DNA of 64,000 nt from Takifugu bimaculatus. Taxonomy: Eukaryota; Chordata; Actinopteri; Tetraodontiformes; Tetraodontidae. The position numbers and the translations under genes were made by a program. The notes under the pieces are model-generated. The model was given only the letters and a program-made list of their open reading frames with translations, had not been told where the DNA came from and did not search any database. The DNA lies in NCBI GenBank assembly GCA_004026145.2, contig CP034992.1, positions 18,492,984 to 18,556,983 on the forward strand, read 5' to 3'. Of the stretch, positions 9,999 through 22,516 are shown in pieces (within the stretch, counting starts at the first letter, position 1; each line of letters starts with the position of its first letter).

Positions 9999-11955
9999 TC
10001 ACTTGTTTGAGGCTGATACTTGGTGGTGTCTCATCTTTTGGACGAGTTCATCAATGTTGGGGGTCCGGCTCTGAGCTGAGGAACTCCTCACAATTGAGTG
10101 AAGGTGTTCAGCAGGAAGTCTACTTCTGTGTGATGTTTTGTTCAGCTTCATCAAAGAAGCAGTTGTTCCCGCAGGTCTGTGCTGCCCAACACAGGCAACG
10201 TTGGAGGCAGCCTGGATGTGTGTCGGGGAGGAAACGGGCAAACTCCCGCAAGCACCCACTGCCCCATGTGTTGCCTTCAGGGCAATCACTGCATTGGAGC
10301 TCAATCACCTCCATTTGGAGCTTTGGTGCTGAACTTTCCACCTCAAACCTCAAACGGACGGCTGAGCAGTTCAAAACCTGCTTTTTGGTGCTTTTAAGTC
10401 AGTGACTCGGCGTGGGAAGTCAGCGGCGAGAACCTCATTTAATCAGCAAACTGTGCCGCTCGGGAACACGCTGGTAGAGAGCTTCTCTTTCAGGGTCTGG
10501 CAGCTGGGAAAGTGGCTCAAGTTTCCTTTGTGCATCTGTGGCCTCCCACAGAGTCCGTTTGGTTCTAAAGGCCTTCACTGTACTGTACATATCAGAGGGA
10601 CACACCCCCGACCCTGCAGCTGCAGCTTCATTGCATTCAGATGACTCGGGAATGTCCCACAGAAAAGCCGTTTCACACAAGAACCTTTGGTCTGGGAGTT
10701 GAGTTGTGTCTTTCCCTTTGCTGTCCAAGAACATCCGATCTCCTCAGGAAGCTGGAAACATCTCTGCAGCACCTTTCCCTGGCTTAGCCATCGCACCTCA
10801 GTGTGATGGGGCAAATCACCACGCTGCGTTTGCCACTGGCTCAGAAACGCCTTGAACTGGCGCTGAATTAAACCTTTGGCTCTGATAAAGTTCCCTGCGT
10901 GCGTGATGGTGAACATTCCATGTTCCATGTTCAGGGCTTCAGCACACAACGATTCCAGGTGTATGATGCAATGATGAGCTGTCAGTTCAGCCGTAACGTT
11001 TTCCTCCTGCATCTTCTCCCGTATCTTGGCCACCAGTCCACTCCTGTGTCCACACATGGCAGGTGCTCCGTCTGTTGTCCAACCCACCAGTTTTTCCCGA
11101 GGCAGCTCCATCTCATTTCCACATCTTGACACCTCTTCATACAAATCCTGTCCTGTGGTTGTGCCGTGCACAGGACGTAACGCCAGAAACTCCTCTGTCA
11201 CGTTGAGGCTGGAGTCCCCTCTAATGTCGCTGCTCTCATCCACAGCCAGGGAAGATGCCATGAAATCTTTCCCCTTTTTCTCCAGCTGCTCTTTTAGATT
11301 GAGGGACAACAATGGTGTTTCTGCTCAGGCTCCCGTTTCAAAAGAGTTGCCTTTTGTCTGGCCAAACTTGCTCACAAACTTTAAGCATGCAGTGTTTGAT
11401 GGAATCCCCCTCTGGAAATGGCCGGGCTGATTGAGCGATCTCTTCTGCCAGAATCAAACTGGCCTTGACAGCAGCCTCGCTTTGAGATTTGGCTTTTCTG
11501 AACAGAGCCTGTCCAGATTTGAGGCCTGGTTTTAATTCCTCAACCTTCTGTAGCTTTTGTTCCATGTCCATATTCTTGTCTTTGTCCGCGTGTTTAGCTT
11601 CATGATGGCGTCTCAGATGATATTCTTTCATTACCGCCACCCTTTCTCCACTCAGAAGACACCCAGGTTTCCCAGCTGCCTCCGTGAACATGTGCTCCCA
11701 CTCCCACCTTGTTTGAACCCCCGGTTTCAGTGTCCACCTTCCCTTTTGCCATTTTATGGGGATCTGAAAGTTAACTTTTGCTGTTATGCTAATGACTACT
11801 GATAAATAATGAAATGAAGCCACCTCCCGCTCAGACTGTCACCGTTGCATTGTGGGAAATGTAGTATTGGCCTGTGTAAAACATCTGCGGCCTGTGGGCC
11901 GGTTCTAATAATAAATCAATATCATCCCGGGGGCCATAGAAAACCCTCGACCTTG
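9999..11955 (-). mobile_element. hAT transposon relic, GTF2IRD2/ZBED-like transposase (frame-broken)
   Basis: On the minus strand, 11823-11338 encodes the N-terminal part with a BED-type zinc-finger pattern (a Cys before a spaced HLRRHHEAKH). Then 11312-10735 carries the core (LAVDESSD, LVGWTTDGAPAMCGHRSG, HCIIHLESLC, RWLSQGKVLQR). The C-terminal dimerisation region is spread over frames from 10735 to 9999. This order is that of hAT transposases related to GTF2IRD2, ZBED5 and FAM200. Several frameshifts separate the parts, so it is inactive. Upstream DNA to about 11955 (GGGCCGGTTC, CCCGGGGGCC) resembles the 5' subterminal region of such elements. I could not pair the termini with confidence. 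Domestication is unlikely given the frame breaks. Confidence 0.85.
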
Positions 11956-12394
11956 ACTCTGACATATGAGCTTTAAATGATTTCTTTTGACTCCCATTTA
12001 TTTGGCTGTTTGGATATCATCTTTGCTAGTGTGTGTGTGTGCTCTATGGAACTGGCATAAAGGATGTTAAAATTAGTCTAAATTAGTCTAAATTAAATAA
12101 AAATTCATCCATTCATCATTCCCAACAGGCGGTGTTTGATTAGAAACTCTTTCTGAACTCTGGTGCTCTGAAACATCTCTGCTTCCATTTTCAGCTGTTT
12201 TTATTCTCAATAACATCAAATCATCCATCCATCCAAATCGTGGTCCTGTTGGACCACCAAAGGACAAACACTTTCCATTTAGCACGGACAAAAAAACCCA
12301 AATCCTGTTTAGCAATGAAGCTGTGGGGAGAGTTTGAGGAGCGTTTTGAGAACACGCTGCCATATTGGGTCCAAGCTGCTGGGGTTTTTTGTTG
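11956..12394. other. no recognised content
   Basis: Short stretch between the hAT relic and the L2 tail. A 96-codon plus-strand open frame here reaches into the L2 tail and looks like chance. Confidence 0.4.
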
Positions 12395-12401
12395 TTTCAA
12401 A

Positions 12402-12432
<31 letters not shown>

Positions 12433-14203
12433 TAGCGTCTTATACAATCAAAATTGTTTCAAGGCGCTTTCCAGAATCCCAGGGCCTGACCCCAGACAAG
12501 CAACAGTGGCAAGGAAAAACTCCCCTTTAACAGGAAGAAACCTTGAGCAGGACCAGGCTCATGTAGGGGGACCCTCCTGCTGATGGCCGGCTGGGTAAGA
12601 GAGAGAGAGGAGGGAGGGCAGGTAGAGGATAGGTAGAGGAGAGGGGAGGGGTAGAGGAGAGGAGAGGTAGAGTGAAGGGGAGGTGAGAGAGGAGAAGGAG
12701 GGGAAAGAGGAGAGGAAAGAAGAGGAGAGGGAGAGGAAAAGGAGAAGGAGAGGAGAGGAGAGGAGAGGAGAGGAGAGGAGAGGAGAGGAGAGGAGAGGAG
12801 AGGAGAGGCACAGAGCACAGAAACACACACAAAAAAATATGCACAATCACTTCAACGGGGCCGGCGGTCATTATGCAGCTCCGATGGCAGTGATACCTGC
12901 AAATAGATAGAGGGGGGGGGGGGGGGAGAGAAGCAGAAAAACTACACAAGAATCAGCATAACTAGTCTGCTTGATGAGGAGAGGAAAGGAGAGGAAAGGA
13001 GAGGAAACCATGACCCAGTGGAGTGACAGAGGCCTGTCAGGTGATCATGTTTCCGGACCCCGGCAGCCTTGGCCTATAACAGCATAGCTAGAATGTGACC
13101 TAATGATTAGACGACCCCCTAGGTATGATAATTTGTCTGTCTATGATAGTAACTGGAACTACTGAATTAGTAACAGTAAGCTTTTCAAAGAGGTAGGTTT
13201 TGAGTCTGATCTTAAAAGTAGCGATGGAGTCAGCCTCCCGTACCTGGACAGAGCTGGTTCCAAAGCAGGGGGCCTGGTAGCTAAATGCTCGGCCCCCCAT
13301 TCTACTCCTAGAAACTCTGGGAACCACAAGTAGACCAGCATTCTGAGAGCGGAGCGGTCTATTGGGCTGATAGGGTATCACTAGCTCCTCCAGGTAGGAT
13401 GGAGCTAGGCCTCTGAGGACCTTGTAGGTCAGAAGAAGGGTTTTAAAAGTTATTCTAAATTTAACGGGCAGCCAATGAAGCGACGCCATTACAGGACTTA
13501 TGTGATCTCTTTTGTCAATACCTGTCAGAACTCTGGCTGCAGCATTTTGGATCAACTGGAGGCTTCTTAAAGAGTTGTTTGGACACCCTGATAATAAGGA
13601 GTTACAGTAGTCCAGCCTGGAAGTAACAAATGCATGGACTAACTTTCAGCATCAGGCTGCATCATAGCTTCCTGATCTTGAGATGTTCCTCAAGTGAAAA
13701 AAGGCACTTCTAGAGACTAATTTAATGTGTGAGTTGAAGGAGAGATTTTGATCAAAAGTTACTCCTAGATTCCTCACAGAGAGACTAGATGTTAATGAGA
13801 TACCATCTAGAGTGATCATGTGATCAAATCTATCCTGAGAGGTTCAGGACCAAACACCATGACCTCAGTTTTTCCTGGGTTAAGGAGGAGGAAATTTGAA
13901 GACATCCAGGACTTTATGTCTTTAAGACGGGTCTGGAGCTTCACTAACTTCTCTGTCTCCTCGGGTTTCATGGATAAATAGAGCTGAGTGTCATCAGCAT
14001 AACAATGAAAATTTATCCCATGCTGCCGAATAATGTTCCCTAAGGGAAGCATATACAATGTGAAGAGGATTGGTCCGAGTACGGAACCTTGAGGAACTCC
14101 ATGGCTAACCCTACTGTATGAGGAGGGAACGCCGTGGACATGAGCAAACTGGTATCTATCAGATAAGTATGATCTAAACCAGTCTAGTGCTGTCCCTAGG
14201 TGA
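12395..14203 (-). mobile_element. L2-clade LINE, 5'-truncated
   Basis: The 3' end is marked by an (ATCAA)n tail at 12398-12421 followed by TCTTTATTTATATAGCG, the usual end of fish L2 elements. On the minus strand, 14058-13816 holds reverse transcriptase with the CYADDTQLYLS active-site block, and 13555-13100 holds the C-terminal part (QNAAARVLTG, SPVMASLHWLPVKFRI, LAPSYLEELV). The endonuclease and N-terminal RT are missing, so it is a typical 5'-truncated insertion. A purine-rich satellite sits in its 3' UTR. Confidence 0.92.
12597..12813. repeat. (GGAGA)n-type purine-rich satellite
   Basis: One strand is G and A almost throughout, ending in about 13 perfect AGGAG units. It lies in the L2 3' UTR. 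A further short G run at 12911-12927 and AGGAA units near 12975-13008 continue the theme. Such polypurine tracts can form triplex structures. Confidence 0.93.
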
Positions 14204-16025
14204 ATCGGTGGGCAGCGGCGTTACCGCCTGTCTCTGCCCCCCCCCCCTCTCTCCCCGTGGTCGTGGTCACGCCGGGCATCTTTACTGGTCCCGTTTTAAA
14301 CAGGTTCTGTTGGGAACAGGTGTTCTCCAGAACTGTATTCCAGGCTGCTGTGCTGAAGGGCTGTTTTCAGTAGCAATAGAGCCAGAGTGTGCCTGCTCCA
14401 TATGAACCCCCCCAGGCCGTGCTTTCCTCCTGGCTGAGCCATAATCAGCTCTGGATGGACTGGTTCACGCTTGGACTGAGTCAAGATTTGATAGCTTGAC
14501 TGATTCTTACAGTTTTTGATCAAACCCCCATCTGCTGATTCCAGGAGATCTTTAAAGGATCTCAGAGCTTCAGATTTATGAAGCCTGCTCAGCCCCCGGC
14601 AGCGCTGATGAAACCATTTCATTCCTTCAAAAAAGCAGAACATGAAGCTCCAGAAAGGTTTTTGGATCAAGTTTCCAACAGAACGAGGACAAGTGGGTAA
14701 AAGCGCCACTTTAAAGCCTCCAGGCCTCAGGAACATCCACCTTTAGGATGCCTGACTTTAGAGGATCGTCGGTTCGCTCCGAGCACAAGAACAAACATTT
14801 TTAACCTCAGTCCAAGAACATCTGACCTGAAATGATCAAAACCCTTCAGCGTAAAAAGATGGTGGAGAGAAAGCTGCTGGGAGGTTCTCAGAAGAGAAGT
14901 GGCATTAAAGCCAGCTGGAAGAGTCCAGCCTGCTTCCTGCTCCTCCAAACAGGCGTCTCCACACCAACACTGAGGAACACGGGCTTCTGTTCTTCCTTCT
15001 TCTCTTCTGACTATTGTGTGTTTGATGAATGCAGCATCCACTCACTGCCCCCCCTCATTTACACTGCTCCTGGTTTCACAATGCTCCTCAGACAGATGCA
15101 ACCAGAGACACTGATGCCGTCAGACAATAAACCTGAGTGTTGTTGTGTCCGGTTATTAACATGTTCCATGCTTTTCCTTCTGCAACAGTTCATCACACCT
15201 GCTCAGGGAAACCTCGGTGTAAAGGAGGTGAAGCCGTGCCTCAGTGACTCTACTTTGGTTTTTTTAGAAACTAACAGTAATTAGATGAATATACAGTGTG
15301 CACGTACGCGCACACGTGTGTATGAACACTTAATACACGCGTGTGCGTGGATGTAGACTTTTTAGTACTTTGGGTTCATAGACTTTTTAGTATTTTGCAG
15401 ATACGTGTCTGCATATAAACCAGATCCTCCTGTAATAAAGAACTAAAGGCTGACTGTTGTCACGTGACCTGTCTCCGTCTGTGTCCGATGATGGAACCTG
15501 CCTGGAACATCTGGTCCACAGAAAAAGCAAAACAGCTCACAGAACTGGCCCAGTTTAGACCCAAAAATGACAAATAATGAAAATGTGTGACGCAGTAGAA
15601 AAATGGACGAACTTTCTATTGGTCATTGACAGTTTCAGTCATTTTCATCAGAATTCATCAAAAAATATTCAAACCAACAAACTACACATCGAACCGCAAA
15701 GTTTAGAGCTTAAAGGGAGCGACAGGTGAAGATTTAAAGCTCAACGCAGCTGAAGAAGTTCCAAAAAGGAGAAATATCATGTGGTGCTTTACCGCCACCC
15801 GGTGGACACGCGTGGAACTGCAGACAATGGTTAAACGCGCTCCGACACATTCTGACCTCTGCTGCTCCTCCTGGACTCCAGGGCTGCAGAAATATGCTGC
15901 TTTTACAAGTCTTTAAAATCTGTCAAGCATCATAAATCTTATTTATTTAACTAAGTTACTCAGTTTTAATTTAAATGCAAAAACATATTTATGGCATTAA
16001 AATAGCAAAACAACTTTTAATCTTG
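14204..16025. other. intergenic DNA without recognised genes
   Basis: It holds 100-150-codon open frames on both strands (14296-14736, 14832-15284), but none has a recognisable motif. Alternating purine-pyrimidine CACGTACGCGCACACGTGTG at 15300-15319 is followed by a related inverted stretch near 15337-15350, which could adopt Z-form or cruciform structure. The DNA from 15780 on is upstream of the NLR gene. Confidence 0.5.
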
Positions 16026-16152
16026 AACCCTCCCAGAATGCTTTTATAGTAGTGGAATAATAATCAACAGCCATAAAGTTGTTCATTAACAGCGGAAAAA
16101 GGAAAGGTAAAAGTTTTCCGTTCAGACTGAGCAGGAAGACTGAAGACCGACA
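16026..16152 (+). promoter_or_regulatory. NLR gene first exon and proximal promoter, copy 1
   Basis: The segment starts ACCCTCCCAGAATGCTTTTA and ends in a non-coding exon with the donor CCGACAAG|GTGAGT (exon end 16152). The same arrangement recurs at 16447-16563. It is inferred as an alternative untranslated first exon of the NLRC3-like gene, because the next coding exon (17489) starts immediately before an ATG. Confidence 0.55.
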
Positions 16153-16446
16153 AGGTGAGTGGAAACGAAGAGCATTATTGAAAAGAATTGACAGTTGTGT
16201 TTGGAGATAAAATCAAGATTTGAAAACACTTTGTTACTATTGAAGAGCTGCATAGAGCTGAAGAATTCTTGGCTTAAGAAAATTCAACAAGACTTCATAT
16301 TTAGTTTTAGCACAAAACATCGTTATACATTATAAATGAATCGGTCTTATTTAACTTTCTTATAGTCTGGCTTTAGTTATAGTTGAATAGTCTTTCTAAG
16401 TGAAGTTTAGTTTATTTTTCTGCTCTTTGCTACTGATCCTAAAAGA

Positions 16447-16563
16447 ACTTTAAACCCTCCCAGAATGCTTTTATGGTAGTAATATACGCCATGAAGCTGT
16501 TGATGAGGTTGTAAAAGTTAAAGTGAAAGTATTCTGTTCAGACGAAGCAGGAAGAGCGACAAG
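16447..16563 (+). promoter_or_regulatory. NLR gene first exon and proximal promoter, copy 2, with ISRE-like site
   Basis: It repeats the CCTCCCAGAATGCTTTTA start and the GCGACAAG|GTGAGT donor of 16026-16152. It also has TTAAAGTGAAAGTATTC at 16518-16534, one base away from the GAAAGTGAAAGT interferon-response/IRF core. The first copy lacks this. It is inferred to be a second, possibly interferon-responsive, start for the downstream gene. Confidence 0.5.
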
Positions 16564-17488
16564 GTGAGTGTAAAGTGAGTATTGTGCTGTTAACGTTGTT
16601 AGAGAGTCTTAACAGGTATTAACAACATTTTAAAACTTTTTTGTGACAGGTGAAAAGGTCTTAGAGTTATTAGAGCTGTTCAACAGTCCAGGTCACAGCT
16701 GGATATTTTGGTATTATTTAAGACAATAAACTTTAAAAATAATTAAATAAATCCACACAGGATCACAGGACACCAACAGGATTTTGGGTTCATGTTGCAC
16801 GTTTTCTCACAGTGGTTTATTGTTCTATGTTGTGGAACCACTGTGAAAGAAATGCAGGAGTGGGTGTCATTTCTTTCATCTATTTTAAATAGAGCAGTGA
16901 TCTTTGAGGACTTGGATCATAGAAATAATTGAAGAGGGGAACAAAGGAGGGAAGTTAAAAAGTCCTGACTAGTATGTTTATGTAGCACCAGATAATTTAG
17001 TGGCTGAGCTGAAGACAGTCCTTTCACCATGTTGGCCTGTGGAAAACCAGTGTTGTGGGCCCGATGGACCAGCGTCCCCGTCGTTGCCGGACCACCGTTG
17101 GCCACCAGTTGGGTTTTGGGATCAAAGTGGGGGCGTTTCCTGTATCCGGTTCTCCTCACGGATCCATGACTACAACATGTTGCTGCAAGTGCAGAGACGT
17201 TTGCTCTGGAAAGAACTTTAGAGCACATTCAGTGCTGCAGGATGAGGGGCTGGAAAAGGTGCCAGTTCTTTTCTCACTGCAGGGAACAGTTAAAAAAAGC
17301 AGCTTAAACTCTGAAAACATGAAAATGATACAGAGACATCATTGATTTACTGATTCAGTTGTTATCCAGAATGGATTAGAAATGTTCCTGTTTGATAAAA
17401 ATGCAGTGAATTGGGATTATTTAACTCCAACCTCTACAGATTATTTACCTTCATCACAGTCTCATCACTATTTCTGATGTTTCCTCAG

Positions 17489-17602
17489 GATGGACGAGGA
17501 CAGAGCAGAGTCCACAGTGCCCAGCTGTGTGTCCCTGAAGAGTGACCACTCCAAAGGCGAACCTTTAACGTTCGGTATTGGACCTCAAGGCTCACCTTTA
17601 AA
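17489..17602 (+). CDS. NLRC3-like, N-terminal coding exon
   Basis: Follows the acceptor TGTTTCCTCAG at 17488, with the ATG at 17490. It encodes MDEDRAESTVPSCVSLKSD and then about 19 further residues, the short acidic start common to fish NLRC3-like proteins. It ends TTTAAA|GTAAGG, leaving two bases of a codon (phase 2). It is open throughout, and the start is well supported by the family pattern. Confidence 0.85.
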
Positions 17603-18429
17603 GTAAGGTTTTCTGAACCACATAACTCTGCCTTAGAACATTTCACAACCATACAAAACATCATTTTGTGGGTATTAGCCTCTACTATCGTGAAAAATTA
17701 AATTAATGAAACGGTGCACCAACATGTCAGGCGTTCGCTCCCATTAACTCCCATGTTAATTTTAGTGTGGTAAATCTTTTAAAACTGAAAATTGCTTCTG
17801 TTTTTAACTGGTCATTTCTCCTACATGGGTTAACATCATCTCACAAAAATTCCTAGGCATATATTTTAAAGTTTCCCAACAATATCCATCATTGCAGAGT
17901 GCTCCAGCTCTCCATTTAGATACGGATGGGTAAGACATGGCAGGTCTGTGCAGCTTGTTCTGCCACACTGTTCCACCACATGTCATGAAAATTCATTAAA
18001 AAGTCTATTTATAAGGCTCCTGGTTCTAATAAACCCATAGACAACAATATCAGTCATTTCTAAATGGTTGAAATAAGCTTTTGAATACGCGTGACCTCTG
18101 TGCTATTTAATGATCAGTTTCAGAGACCAGACTGTATTTGGAGCATAAATGGAGAACTTTTGTTCTATTCTATGAGTTTATATTCCTGATTTGGCACTTT
18201 TATTTTTAACATAAATTCACAATGAGAAAAGCCACTAAACACTTAGATCAAATACACTTTTCTCCAACTAAACGAGCTTGTTAGAACGTAAATAACTTTA
18301 TATTTTTTGCTCAGTGTTCATTCAATCTTCAACTGTCAGAGCAAACTGAAAGTAGAAGTGAACGCAGCCTTTCTTAGGCGTTGCTAACGCCCAGTAGACA
18401 TGTATAACCACTATTCCCATTTTTGACAG

Positions 18430-18533
18430 CTATCAGAAACGGTCTGCTTCCATTGGAGATTCCTCCTGTCCCGAGGGTGAAAAGAAACGGAGAACTGAAC
18501 TGCAGACCGCCGACCTGAACAACAGCGTCTCAC
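18430..18533 (+). CDS. NLRC3-like, linker exon
   Basis: Follows the acceptor TTTTTGACAG. One base completes the codon from the previous exon (Asn), then it encodes YQKRSASIGDSSCPEGEKK and on to the exon end, finishing in TCAC|GTAAGC with one base carried over. This Ser-rich and basic spacer is typical between the N-terminus and the FISNA domain. It is open throughout. Confidence 0.8.
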
Positions 18534-19081
18534 GTAAGCTCGTACATTTGTATTTATAAGATACTTTTGGGTCGGAATAAAGGAACAACTTGTGTATTTA
18601 CAATGTGCAAGAGAAGATCCAGAGAGCTCTTGTTTGGTTCCACTGGAACCCCTGGACCCTCTGACCTTCCTAAATGCTTAGACAGTATTTAGCAACATTT
18701 AGTCATTTAGTTCTGGAAAGTGTTAAAGAGCTGAAGGCAGGTGACCTTTACAGGACAATGGGTCTGCTGAGTATGATGTGTTTGGAGAAGGTTTGATGTG
18801 TTTTTCTAAATATCATCCAGCTTTTACCAGCTGTTTAGTCCAAGCAAACTCTTGGAAGACATGGAAATGGTTGTTATAGACTAAATTACATTGAAACCCA
18901 ATGAAATAAAAGAATAGGTGTACATAAGAAGACATAACATTTCAAACTGACAGTGAGATGGGTCATTACCCGACTGTTGCTTCTATCATTCAAACATGAC
19001 AGAATATTTTCCAGTTGAGGACATCTGTGTTACTGCTGTAGATGACAATTGTAAAAGGATTTAAAAGATTGTTTTTTTCAG

Positions 19082-20847
19082 AGGGTGGTGAACTGCAGGA
19101 GGTGATAGAAGGTCATAAGATGAGTCTGAAGAGAAGATGTGAACATGTGACTGAAGGAACTCATGAAGCAGGAAGTGGAACCCTGCTGAACAAGATCTAC
19201 ACTGAGCTCTACATCACTGAGGGACAAAGTGAGGAGGTGGACACACAACATGAGGTGAGACAGCTTGAGAGAACCTCCAAGAAGAACATCCAGGACACTC
19301 CAATCAAGTGCCAGGACATCTTCAAAGTCTTATCTGAGCAACAGAGACACATCAGAGTGGTTCTGACCAACGGTGTCGCCGGCGTTGGAAAAACCTTCTC
19401 AGTGCAGAAGTTCAGTCTGGACTGGGCAGAAGGTTTGGAGAACCAAGACATCAGTCTGGTGCTTCCGCTCTCATGCAGGGAGCTGAACTTGATCAGAGAT
19501 GAGCAGCACAGTCTTCTCTCACTGCTTCATGTTTTCCATCCAACATTACAGAAGATCAGAGCAGAAGATCTGACTGTCTGGAAACTTCTGTTCATCTTTG
19601 ATGGCCTGGATGAAAGCAGATTTTCACTGGGTTTCAACAAGCATCAGGTCATCTCTGATGTCACACAAGTATCGTCCGTTGGCGTGCTCCTGGTGAACCT
19701 CATCCAGGGGAACCTGCTTCCCTCAGCTCTCATCTGGATCACCTCCAGACCTGCAGCAGCCCATCAGATTCCTCCCTCGTGTGTTGACAGGATCACAGAA
19801 GTACGAGGCTTCACTGACTCCCAGAAGGAGGAGTACTTCAGGAGGAGGTTCAGTGATGAAGATCTGTCCAAGAGAATCATCTCACACATCAAGGCCTCCA
19901 GGAGCCTCCACATCATGTGTCTGATCCCAGTTTTCTGCTGGATCACTGCTATAGTTCTGGAGGACATGATGACCAGAGACCAGAGAGGAGAGCTGCCCCA
20001 AACCCTGACTGACCTCTACTCACACTTCCTGAGGGTTCAGATAAAGGAAGAAGCAGAAGTATGGAGGAAAGCAGAGACCAGAGGAACTGACTGAGGCTGA
20101 TAAAGAACTCCTTCTGAAGTTGGGTCGGCTGGCGTTTGAACATCTGGAGAAAGGAAACATCATGTTCTACTCAGAAGACCTGGAGCGATGTGGACTGGAC
20201 GTCTCCGAGGTGTCGGTGTACTCAGGAGTTTGTACAGAGATCTTCAAGAGAGAGTGTGATCTTCCAGAAATCAGTCTACTGCTTTGTTCATCTGAGCGTT
20301 CAGGAGTTTCTGGCTGCCGTCTACATGTTCCACTTACACCAGGAAAGACACAGCGGTTATAAATCAGTTCCTAAAATATTCTAAACCAATCACATCTCTT
20401 GATGACTTCCTCAGGAGAGCACTAATGAAATCTCTCAAAAGTGAAAATGGCCACCTGGACTTGTTTGTTCGCTTCCTTCATGGTCTCTCTCTGGAGTCCA
20501 ATCAGAGGATCTTGGGTGGACTGTTGGATCAGAGGAGAACCACCCAGAAACCATCCAGAAGGTCCTCAACAACCTGAAGGAGAGAACAGTGATAATCTCC
20601 CCAGACAGAAGCATCAACATCTTCCACTGTCTGATGGAGATGAAGGATCAGTCAGTCCATCAGGAGATCCAAGAGTTCCTGAAGTCAGAGAAAAATCAGA
20701 GAGACTGTCAGAGATCCACTGTTCAGCTCTGGCCTACCTGCTGCAGATGTCAGAGGAGGTTCTGGATGAGCTGAACCTGCAGCAGTACAACACCTCAGGA
20801 GGGACGACGTCGCCTGATTCCAGCTGTGAGGAACTGCAGGAAGGCGT
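19082..20847 (+). pseudogene. NLRC3-like, FISNA-NACHT exon with frame breaks
   Basis: Follows the acceptor GTTTTTTTCAG and joins the previous exon in phase. FISNA runs from LQEVIEGHKMSLKRRCEHV to about 19290. NACHT follows with Walker A GVAGVGKTF (about 19375), Walker B LLFIFDGLDES (about 19590) and the sensor-like LIWITSRPAAAHQIP. The first frame is open to 20094. A shift near 20060-20080 moves the reading to RPEELTEADKELLLKLG, and a second near 20255 to FVHLSVQEFLAAVYMFH. Others follow near 20390, 20525, 20690 and 20800, before NCRKA and the donor GGCGT|GTAAGT. Every piece keeps family sequence in some frame, so these are single-base events and not lost domains. Confidence 0.85.
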
Positions 20848-21773
20848 GTAAGTAAAGATTTTTGGGGCCGGACATCGGCGTTTAAATCAAGCGAGTGGAT
20901 CATGTCAGGTAGCAATACCCCCTCCAGTGGTCATTCCTTCAATTCTTTATCTCCATTGCAGCGTCCATAAATTAAAAACAACAACAATTCATCCAGAAAT
21001 GTTCAACACTGGCTGGATATAAGTTCAAAGGTCAATCCAGACAAACCAACATAAGGCAGGAATATAGGAGCCACAAGTTAACTGACTATCATGAAATTAC
21101 TGTCATGTCATTAAATAACTTTTGTTTGTTTGTATACATCGTATTCTAACGACAGAAAAACACATTTTAACTAATGACACGTGACTATTTTGCTTCATTT
21201 GTTCAACGTAAAAACAGCCGGCCTCGTTGGTTTAAATGGGTGTTTTAGGTCTTTGTGGCGGTTCCGTTTGGAGCCTTTATGTGACCCACAAAGTTGTTTG
21301 AGCCTTTCCACACCCGTTAGGTGGCAACTTCATCACTAGCAACAAAAGGTGCAGTGAAAATGATTTGAAGGGAAACAGGCAGATAGAACAGAAGCTGAGG
21401 GCAATCGATGCAACCAGAGACTCTGATGTCATCGATCGGATCGCTGAATTAAGACTTGACGCACCATCGTACAAATTGGATGAAATGCAAAATATCCAAA
21501 GAGCCGATAGACAGATAAAAAGATGCACGTTTCTTTAAACCATTTGCTATAATCATTTTAAATATTGAGTAATTATGAGCTGTTCTAAAATAAGACAAAT
21601 GTTGAGAATAATTCAGTTGCATTTCAGATCTGATGGTCGTTCAAACTGTTGCTCTACGGTGTTGAATTTAGCTTTTCCAGGAAATGAGCTACATTTGTGT
21701 TGAGGTAGATTCTCAGATAAGTTGATGAGAAATCCCAAAGTTTGACTCACTATTTTTGTTTCATACACAACAG

Positions 21774-21946
21774 ACTGCTGGTAGTTTTCTTTCAAAGTCA
21801 TTGGGAAGTTGTGGCCTCAGCAATGACGTCAAACCCTTCTCATCTACGGGAGCTGAGCTTAAGCTGAACCAAAGCCTGACAGATGCCGACGTAAAGTTAC
21901 TGTCTTCTGCAATGATGCATCCAAACTGCAGACTGGAGACGCTCAG
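21774..21946 (+). CDS. NLRC3-like, LRR exon 1
   Basis: Acceptor ACACAACAG, donor CTCAG|GTCAGG, 173 nt against the usual 174. It encodes leucine-rich repeat material of the type SHLRELSLS...LTDADVKLLSS. One base short, so the frame to neighbouring exons is uncertain. Confidence 0.75.
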
Positions 21947-22056
21947 GTCAGGAGGCCTCTGTTGGTCTTTTCTAAATTTCTTTACATTTTCTGCTTTTCT
22001 CTTCATTTTCAGATTTAGAAATGTGTTTTTATTTGCCCCATTTATTCCTTTTCCAG

Positions 22057-22216
22057 GCTGAGGCTGCAGTTATCAGAGATCAGCTGTGACTCTCTGGCCT
22101 CGGCGCTGAGGTCCAATCCCTCCCATCTGAGGGTTCTGGAGCTGAGTAACCAGCTGAAGGATCCAGGAGTGAAGCTGCTCTGTGGTTTTAGGATCTCTGT
22201 AGCTGGAGACTCTCAG
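22057..22216 (+). pseudogene. NLRC3-like, LRR exon 2 (internally deleted)
   Basis: Acceptor TTTTCCAG, donor CTCAG|GTCAGC, only 160 nt. Compared with LRR exon 3 it lacks several bases after GAGCTGAGTAACC and in the TTTTAGGATCTCTGTAG stretch, so the frame is broken. Confidence 0.75.
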
Positions 22217-22516
22217 GTCAGCTTCCTTTTATCTTCGACATAACTAAACAATGAAAGGCTTCAAGATAAACTCCATTGACTTTTGGAGAAGAGAAGTGTA
22301 GTATGAATTAAATGAGCCATTGAAAGTCAATTTTATAGATACTTTTTAACTATGTTGTTGCTGTAATATCCCAGTTTATCAGTGGGGGGCCAGAGCTCTC
22401 CTGACTCCAAGGGCCCTGATTAAATAATGAAATAAAATGAAATAATGATTTTGAGCAAGTGTAATATGACTTTTCCTCCAATAAGAGATCATTTCTTGCC
22501 ATGATTCCTTATCCAG

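Noticed and set aside
9999..11823. A domesticated hAT transposase gene (GTF2IRD2/ZBED type)
   Set aside because: Several frameshifts through the core and C-terminal part, and transposon-like flanks. No sign of a host gene structure.
12459..12949. Three overlapping minus-strand open frames of 95-140 codons, rich in Ser, Pro and Leu
   Set aside because: They are translations of the GGAGA satellite in the L2 3' UTR. No domain and no codon structure.
14296..15284. Open frames of 104-150 codons on both strands between the L2 and the NLR gene
   Set aside because: No conserved motif or splice pattern, and the frames overlap each other.
15300..15350. Imperfect palindrome in CACGTG-rich DNA as a replication or regulatory site
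   Set aside because: It is degenerate and made of CG/TG alternation. Nothing beyond simple-sequence structure can be argued.
16917..17228. 103-codon minus-strand open frame upstream of the NLR coding exon
   Set aside because: No motif, overlapping frames on the plus strand, and it lies in the NLR first intron.
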